Both the position numbers and the translations under genes were made by a program. A DNA stretch of 64,000 bases from Trichoplax adhaerens (taxonomy: Eukaryota; Placozoa; Uniplacotomia; Trichoplacea; Trichoplacidae): the NCBI RefSeq assembly GCF_000150275.1, contig NW_002060943.1:10785515-10849514 (forward strand), given 5' to 3'. Positions 57,355 to 64,000 of this stretch are shown here, piece after piece. How positions within the stretch are numbered: position 1 is the first letter of the stretch; every line of letters starts with the position of its first letter. The notes beneath the pieces were generated by a model. It did not search any database. It had not been told where the DNA came from and was given only the letters and a program-made list of their open reading frames with translations.

Positions 57355-58310
57355 TCAGATTGAAAGTGTACAATGTGTAATTGTCGAGACTTTTTTGCCA
57401 CAGTATTCCATTAAGAGTTTAATGATAACATTAAGGAGATAATGACTTTCACTAGATTTTACCAATATCATAATTATAGTAGAGTCAACGTATTCAGATA
57501 TCTTCAACGCAATATCAGTTGCTATAATTAAATTCATATCTAAAAAGAGATCAAGGTGCAAGCGATTCAATTTATATTCTAACACCGACAATAAGACTAC
57601 GCAGAAGTCTTTAAACCGACCAGCATAGAGGTACTATGCTTGATATCATAAGCTGACTAATGCTATGTGTATTTACAATAGGATATTATAAAACTGATTT
57701 AGTGTTTACAATTTACATACGTAGATGTTGCTTAAATTTGATCCATATACAGTAATGTGTATTACATATCTCTTCACAGCGGATTAATAAAGTACTGTAT
57801 GAAGCGTACAGTAGTACCCGTATGCCGTAGAGTTCAGAAAGTGCTGTATTCCATATCTTGCATTGCATTTTCCACTCTTTCTTGTCGATCCAATAGCGAT
57901 TTGCAACATTAATTTAGACGAGAAGCCATTGCCTATTTAAATGACGGTTTATCATGTCAGAAATTCATTTCCAACATTTACTCGACGAATTATCCACCAT
58001 TAGCAGCGGCAATTTTAGGAATATCACACCATGACCGTCAAAGGATTCAAAAATAGTGCACTTTCGCTGCTGCCAACATCCAGTTTAAGTGTTTCTTATT
58101 TGCTTTGATACATTTTAAAATGAAAAATCAGTACAACATAACATTCCTATCAAAATTCTGCACGGGACCTATCCAATCGTTTCATATCTACTTGTAGCTC
58201 TTCTAGGTTATTTAAAAAGATGCTCTGAATAACGAATATACGATTTGCGAGTACCTTGCCTAGCCGCTGCCCTAGTCATTTCTATGCCACAATTTTCGCC
58301 AATCCAAGAT
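57355..58310 (-). pseudogene. Coding-like fragments on the minus strand, unrecognised, probably broken
   Basis: Reading the minus strand downward, an ATG near 58284 begins MTRAAARQ. Donor and acceptor signals with matching phases can join it to EELQVDMKRLDR and then SESALFLNPLT. A further segment near 57840-57930 reads AMASRLN, then one in-frame TAA, then SLLDRQERVENAMQDMEYST and a stop. Further down, an open frame of about 95 codons ends at 57355 and includes LNRLHLDLFLDMNLIIATDI and SESHYLLNVIIKLLMEYCG. Codon composition looks like the real exons. The in-frame stop and the lack of a closing model suggest a decayed gene or wrongly joined exons. I do not recognise the protein. Confidence 0.3.
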
Positions 58311-58506
58311 TTTTTAGAGTAAAATAGATACGCTATATTTTTTTACTTGGGATCGTACACTTTTGTGTAGTGTAGCCGCTGTCTTACTTTGTATCTGTAA
58401 CGCAATTTTCGTGTAAAGATCGTGATAGAAAATTGCGGTTACTGTCCTTTTCTGAGCAAAATAATACAGTGCTGTTATGGATTCAGAACACTTGCTGTTT
58501 ACGTTA

Positions 58507-58860
58507 TCAATGATTTTGTAATTTTTTTTCTAATTCTCTGAAGACTTCGCATTTACTTTTGTACATATCTCTATCTTTTGCTATTTTATCAGCTTTGGCT
58601 CTCAATTCTTGCACTTGAGACATTAAAATTTTCTTTCTGGATTGAAGATTGTCTTTCATTGACGACCGTTTAGTTCGGCAACTTTGCGCATATCCTCTAT
58701 TTTTGAGCGTTCTTCTGCGTTGCTTGATGTTTGTTATCTCTTCTTTGGAAAATCTTGCCAAGTACTTGTTCAAATCGCGTACCGACATGGTAATTAGTTC
58801 TTGGTCTGTCAAGCTACAGACGACTTGGTCATCCTGAATGCCTTGACTCGATTGCGCCAT
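58507..58860 (-). CDS. Small Maf bZIP transcription factor, intronless (117 aa)
   Basis: Small Maf protein of the MafF/G/K type: an extended homology region and bZIP without an activation domain. Vertebrate relatives dimerise with CNC factors such as NRF2 or with themselves on Maf recognition elements. The N-terminal lead is about 20 residues. [20 protein letters not shown] is the extended homology region. [18 protein letters not shown] is the canonical Maf basic region, with the family Tyr and Cys kept. The zipper continues to the C-terminus (LEKKLQNH). At 117 aa it is shorter than vertebrate small Mafs (about 150-160 aa), lacking their C-terminal tail. The ATG at 58860 is the first in frame and no acceptor precedes it. 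It lies upstream of the longer Maf gene on the same strand and is divergent from MAF1. Confidence 0.95.
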   Translation of the reverse strand: MAQSSQGIQDDQVVCSLTDQELITMSVRDLNKYLARFSKEEITNIKQRRRTLKNRGYAQSCRTKRSSMKDNLQSRKKILMSQVQELRAKADKIAKDRDMYKSKCEVFRELEKKLQNH

Positions 58861-59958
58861 GTTGATGTTGGTTCTCCGTTACAATCAGAAGTCTTGAAAA
58901 TTCGAGTTCAGTATTAACTTAACAGTAGTGTGTCATGGAATCCAGCAAGATTGTTGCTTCTCCGTACGGTATGAGGTATACTGGTATTGTACGTCGACTA
59001 CTAAACAACTGAGCTTTTTCTACCAAGTGTACAAAGTTTCTAGAAATTACTATTTACATGTTTACTATTTACAGTACAGTACAGTACTGTACAGTGCATA
59101 CTGTACGGTGTACAGTACAAGCTTGTTGCTTCTCCCGAACGGTACTGTACACTGTAGGCCCAGCCATAATAACCCCGATTAATCAGGTACTCAGCGTAAA
59201 TAGCTTAAACGATGATACATTACAGTATTCTAGGAGTCTGTAACTCAAATTTCATGCGATTATTCAAAGAGTAAGACGTTATGAAAGTTAGGTACTACCG
59301 TCTAAAAACTTTTTCTGACTTACGTCAATATTCCTACTGCGGCAGCCGATCACGCATGCGTATCGCGAGTAGCCTTTATAGACAACAGTGTACGTACTAC
59401 AGTATACAGTACTGTAGTCTACAATGCGAAGTACTGTGAACCATACAGTACTGTAGTCTTGCAAGTCTCTGACTGTACAGTACTGTACCGAAGTAGGACT
59501 CCTGAGTGTACCGTAATGATTTGGGGTGGTTCAAACCTGTGAAAACATTCGATCTTTTCCTTTAAAGTAGTCTAATACTGTATAGTGTACAGTATGTATC
59601 AAACGTACAGTACTGGATGGACACTAGTCAAGACCTCAACTTCAGAACTGTACCGCGAAAACAAACAACAGTACAGTACATAAATAAAAATTTTTTTTTC
59701 CGCTTTTTTGGGCCCACTGTCGATTGTCGAACTTCATCATTACAAGTTGTCTACAAGCAACTAATCAACGAATTAATACAAGCAATTAATTTATTCATTG
59801 TAAAAGGGTCGAAAACTTAAAATCTGCCAAGTAGAACAACCTTACTCTGCCCATTGTAGCGTGGATATACGGACAACGCACTTCTAATCGATGATTCAAT
59901 CCATGACTGGCGTTGCCAATACCGATAACAAATAGAATTCGAGCAATTACTAGCAAAC
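58861..59958. promoter_or_regulatory. Divergent gap between small Maf and MAF1
   Basis: 1.1 kb shared upstream region. It contains three groups of GTACTGTAC-type repeats (about 59070-59160, 59395-59490, 59575-59685) and a less AT-rich patch near 59340-59375 with CACGCATGCGTATCGCGA. No defined promoter element could be assigned. Confidence 0.4.
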
Positions 59959-62315
59959 ATGAAGCTACTACCGAATGTTAATTTTGAGTCCCTAAATAGC
60001 AAACTATCATCGATAGAGAATAACGAATGTCGAATTGAAGGAAGGTATGTATTAAGCATTGTGTCCTACATTCATGTACCTAGACGTGTAAAATGTTTTA
60101 CGGGCTTTTTCAAGTCTGAGACAAGAATGAGAATTTTTCACTTTCAAAGAAAATCGAAACATTCCTTAGGCGGATTCCTATCCAGTACTGTAATATGTTG
60201 TACTAGACGCGTCTAGGTGTTGTAAAACAGGTTAAGGCATACGTTGATGACAAAGAATGTCAAAGTGCAGGATCTAGTCAATTGCGAATCCATTTATAGT
60301 GCATTACTAGTCTAATAACAACTCAAAGTTGACGATATGTTTTCAATCGTTAGTAATTCCTTCACAATTTTTCCTATGCGTTATATGGTAGTTCAGTAAA
60401 AGATGTCTGCGTAGAAAAGATAAATCGTACTCGTATGAAAGACGAGAGTGTTTATTAGAGTTCTGATATTGTTTAGCCATGAATTAGTTCTTTATCTTCG
60501 GATACTCGTACCTGTATAAAAGACGACCGTCTTATACAATCCTTTGGAAAACGATGACGTTCATGAATTATGACTATTGGTATTATTATGAGTTTCTTGA
60601 CAAGGTTCACTATTGTAACACATAGTAATTCTCCTCAAGTAGTTAAAGTTAAGTAATGGTTCAAATGACTATAGCCAGATTTAATTCAATGCTCGCAATA
60701 ACGCGCTCGAACACAGTCAACAAACGATAGGATATTATGGTGTAGTTTGTATGGCATGATAAACACCTTAAACACCTATGTAATTCAATTAATGTTTGAT
60801 TTCTACGGTCGTGAAAGTGTAGACTGCTAGCAATTTCGAATTTTGTCGTACATTAAGGTTGTTATATTCAACTATCGGTCAACTATGAAGAAGTATAGTA
60901 GATATGCAATACTGTCAATACTGTACAGTACAGGATTGAAATATTATTCACCGTGATAATTATTAACAACAAACTGAAATACAATTATTACACGATTTTA
61001 TAATACTTCCATACATAAAGTATGCGAGCGTACATTTTTACATATATTTATTCATATTCATCAATCTTCATTTCATACCGAACAGGGTAGAAAGTTATTC
61101 CTGTAAAATGGCCGGCAACGATAAGAAGTTATATAAAATGTTAAATATTGATGGAGAAACTGCGAATGATTTGCAGGCACTCTCCCCATCACAACAATCC
61201 TTCTATACGCAAAGTGGAAGCCCTGTGGTTGCTGGTAAGTTTGCTATTAATGGAAATTGACTTAGTTACAGTATGTTGTAGATTTTGGACAGTACAATAC
61301 GTAAATGTAAGCGTAATTTATCAAAATGTTAGTTCAAAAACAAGCAGTTGTATGATACTGTACCATAATAACTCGACAGACCAAGACATCGCCAACGCAG
61401 TGAGTCCTTGCAGACACATGTGTAACATTCACCTATAGTAATACTCTTATAATTTTCTTCTTTGATTAAATATAAGTAGGTTCAGGAGGTTTCTTAGCTG
61501 GCCAAGGACAAATTTGTAATACCTGCAGTCGCAAGACACTGTACTACTTAGTATCCACTTTAAATGCATCGTTCTTTCCGGACTATGATTTTAGCGATGC
61601 TAAATCAGATGAATTTAGCCAAGAGCCGAGTGTACAATTTGTAAAGAAAGCCATTGAATCCAATCTCATGCCTGCTGATCCTCAGTTTTATATTGGCATG
61701 CAGCAACATTTATGGCAGACTATAGATAATGAAATCACACTGACGGATTGTGATATCTACAGGTTACTATTAGGAAGCACCACGCTTACTTAAATAACGT
61801 TGCAGAATCATTTAACTTATTGCTCAGCATACTTTATGTCATATGTCTTCATATACTGTAACTTGTCAAGTAAACAAATACTTCCACTGATTAACAAATA
61901 GTTATAATCCCGATATGAATTCGGATCCCTACGCTGAAGAAGGAATATTGTGGTCTTTCAACTACTTCTTTTACAACAAGAAGTTGAAGCGCATTATATT
62001 CTTTAGCTGTAGGGCTGTCAGGTTAGTTGATGTTATAGCTATAAATAGCATAGCGGTTAAGACTACGAACTGATGCATGTTTTATCAAATTAATTATAAA
62101 GTAAAATCGCATCCTCTGGTAATTATGACGCTGATATTTCCGAAAATATGTATATCGATGATATGGAGGAACTACCGAACAGGTTAGAAATATCTGAGTC
62201 ACTTTATGCAAAAATTTGCATAGTGTATGCTGATTACTGTATTCCTAAAGATAAACTTACAACTAATAATTTTTTTTATTGCAATAGTAGTTCCGCTACT
62301 GTCATGAGCTACTAA
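59959..62315 (+). CDS. MAF1: MAF1 repressor of RNA polymerase III (248 aa)
   Basis: Nutrient- and stress-responsive repressor that binds RNA polymerase III and blocks its initiation; controlled by TORC1 phosphorylation in other species. Six exons: 59959-60044, 61086-61234, 61480-61762, 61902-62021, 62102-62182, 62288-62315; phases close to 249 codons (human 256 aa). The start [20 protein letters not shown] matches human MKLLENSSFEAINSQL. Then come [61 protein letters not shown] and the B-box region [20 protein letters not shown]. The C-terminus is acidic ([10 protein letters not shown]), as in relatives. The last exon codes nine residues only; reading through its donor would extend the protein by about 33 other residues before a stop. 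The name is unrelated to the bZIP Maf genes next door. Confidence 0.95.
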
Positions 62316-63673
62316 AATCTTTATGCTCATTTGAATTTAAAATCTTTGGAGACATACAGATACCTACTCATGGAGGACTGCATATTTTAGGCACGCCGTT
62401 TCACAACTTAGACGATCTAAAGTTGGCGAGTACGCTGTAAACGTTAAATCTCTGACAGACAATCATGGCGAATTCTAAATAACCTGTTGTGTTGCTCATT
62501 AATTCGATAAAGGTAGATAAAAATTTTAATCTCTGTTTGGTTCATACGTGCTAATGCACTAAACTCTGCTTCAAGTACCTTATTTATTGATCGTAATTTC
62601 TCATGTTTGCTACTAGGTATACCACCACTTAGCGTTTGACCTCAGAGTAATTTACGATTTCCTGTTAGCGTTAGCATGTACCCACACTGAATCCTTTAAA
62701 ATATTTATCGTAGTGTTATTACACTAATCGATCGACTAACGTCTCTAATTAATGTACTATATCATATTGAATGAATGAACATAACTTGCATACTGTACGT
62801 TATTTTTTATTTTCTGTATATTTTAATATCAATTTTGAAGCAGTAACTGTTCTTCTATGTCCGCAATTCTGTTTCATAGCTATCTTTTTTAAATAATTAC
62901 ATCTGTAATTGTTTGCGTTCATTAAATTTTGCTGGTATACCTATTTGTCACTGATCAGAGAATTGTTCTATTCGGATAAAATTTTAAGAGTCAAAACAAA
63001 TTATTTTGCATGGCATGTATAGCATACAGTTATCCCATCCCGTATACGATACTGTACGGTACACCGTTAGAAGAGTTGAATTAAACTTTTTGGCTGATTT
63101 AAAATATCTGAGAATTCTAGTAACACTTTATATAACAAAAGTTTAATTCTTATCAAATAATAGTTATTTATAGAATAATGGGTTTATTCAAATATGAAAC
63201 CGTGTCAGCTATGCACAAATAGTCCCGATTAAATCTATTTGCTAAAAGCTGATCATGCAATTCTTAGTACAATCAATTGTAAAGTTTGATAAGCCTTAGG
63301 TATCTTTTTAAACCAAAGCTAGAAATAATATGTGCGCATATATATTAAGCGAATTGAAGTTATCAATTTGCACCTTCTTGCCAACATCGATACACCCTTA
63401 ATCTATTTTTCGTATGAGCTAGTTAAATGGGATTAATTAGTTTAATAGTAAAATTGCAATTTACAGATAGTATGGGCTTGCGGGTAAACAAACTTGATTG
63501 GACTGTCGATGTGATTAAAAAATTTTCAAAAACTTGTAAGAAGGAAGTGCTACCAATAATCTGATTGAATTATATATAGTATTACCAGAAACCTACTTGA
63601 ATACATTTTTAAGTTATTAGAGTCTGTTAATGAACGACTGTAAGCCATCGAATGAAAGTAAATTATTAAATAC
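62316..63673. other. Gap after MAF1
   Basis: AT-rich, with one GTACGGTAC element near 63053. No supportable coding exon. It should include the MAF1 3' untranslated region and that of the minus-strand gene that follows. Confidence 0.5.
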
Positions 63674-63800
63674 TTAAACTAAATATACAGAATCTAACGC
63701 TGCCGCTCCTACTCCGATTCCACCTTCGTTTCGTTCAGCATTCTTAGTCCGCAATAGATATCCACTGGCATAATTGCTAATAACTTCATTAGGTCCACGG
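63674..63800 (-). CDS. Probable terminal exon of an unidentified gene (rest outside window)
   Basis: After an acceptor (CGGTTTTAG), a 127-base segment reads RGPNEVISNYASGYLLRTKN, then AERNEGGIGVGAAALDSVYL and V before TAA. Codons are strongly purine-first and the segment is less AT-rich than its surroundings. A second frame across the same bases (VDLMKLLAIMPVDIYCGLRM...) is also open to 63709, so the frame is not certain. A possible upstream exon lies within 63850-63900, but its phase fits only the second frame. I do not recognise either reading. Confidence 0.35.
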
Positions 63801-64000
63801 CTAAAACGGTTAAACAATAATTTAGACAAAAAATTACAAATCGATAAATGTAAAAACCAATCTTACTTTCAAGATATTTTAAGTAGCATCTTACACTTGC
63901 AATCGGATTAAAAAGTAACACTATCATATATCTTACAAGTTCTATGACAATATAAATTACTATTTATAAATATGCAGCATATAGTTATATTGCGCTATTT

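Larger units (their letters stand above)
55868..58506. other. Gap between the two Maf genes, repeat-rich, with possible gene remains
   Basis: Holds dense GTACTGTAC repeats (56098-56260, 56640-56700, 56775-56800). From 57355 to 58310 on the minus strand there are coding-like fragments described separately. The 3' untranslated region of the small Maf gene must lie next to 58506. Confidence 0.5.

Noticed and set aside
57355-57591. Calling the 78-codon minus frame an intact gene
   Set aside because: Its open frame extends upstream past any ATG and no start exon could be joined; listed as a fragment instead.

Overview
The window is nuclear DNA of an early-branching animal. It is AT-rich, with multi-exon genes, mostly short GT-AG introns and non-coding gaps of 0.3-3.6 kb. 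The gene set is animal: class C GABA-B-type receptors, Maf bZIP factors, B3GALNT2, RBM39 with an RS domain, MAF1. A placozoan (Trichoplax/Hoilungia type) is my best guess, because of the compact genes, the several GABA-B-like receptors and a nuclear TilS. That placement is inference; no database was searched. All exon models were assembled by h and from splice signals, reading phase and protein homology. In every complete model the exon phases close to an open frame.

Layout. 1-15245 (+): two tandem GABA-B-like receptor genes, the first cut by the window start, with nearly identical exon structures. 15915-21976 (-): RECQL4, with an Sld2-like start. 23447-27969 (+): RBM39/CAPER, divergent from RECQL4. 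29385-32982 (+): B3GALNT2. 33504-36412 (-): CHMP1, an ESCRT-III subunit. 37883-40799 (+): NFS1, divergent from CHMP1. 41151-41313 (+): one orphan coding-type exon. 44422-49804 (+): AGXT2. 50058-52599 (-): a TilS-like tRNA(Ile)-lysidine synthase, convergent with AGXT2. 54995-55867 (-): an intronless Maf-like bZIP gene. 57355-58310 (-): broken or unrecognised coding fragments. 58507-58860 (-): a small Maf gene. 59959-62315 (+): MAF1, the RNA polymerase III repressor (unrelated to bZIP Maf). 63674-63800 (-): a probable terminal exon of an unidentified gene.

The neighbours do not form one pathway. Two loose themes can be seen: mitochondrial function (NFS1, AGXT2, TilS) and RNA or genome maintenance (RECQL4, RBM39, MAF1, TilS). 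The non-coding spaces carry a dispersed self-complementary repeat built on GTACTGTAC / TACAGTACTGTA, several local tandem duplications and one clear hairpin element. I saw none of these repeats inside the coding exons I modelled. I found no tRNA, rRNA, CRISPR array or autonomous transposon.
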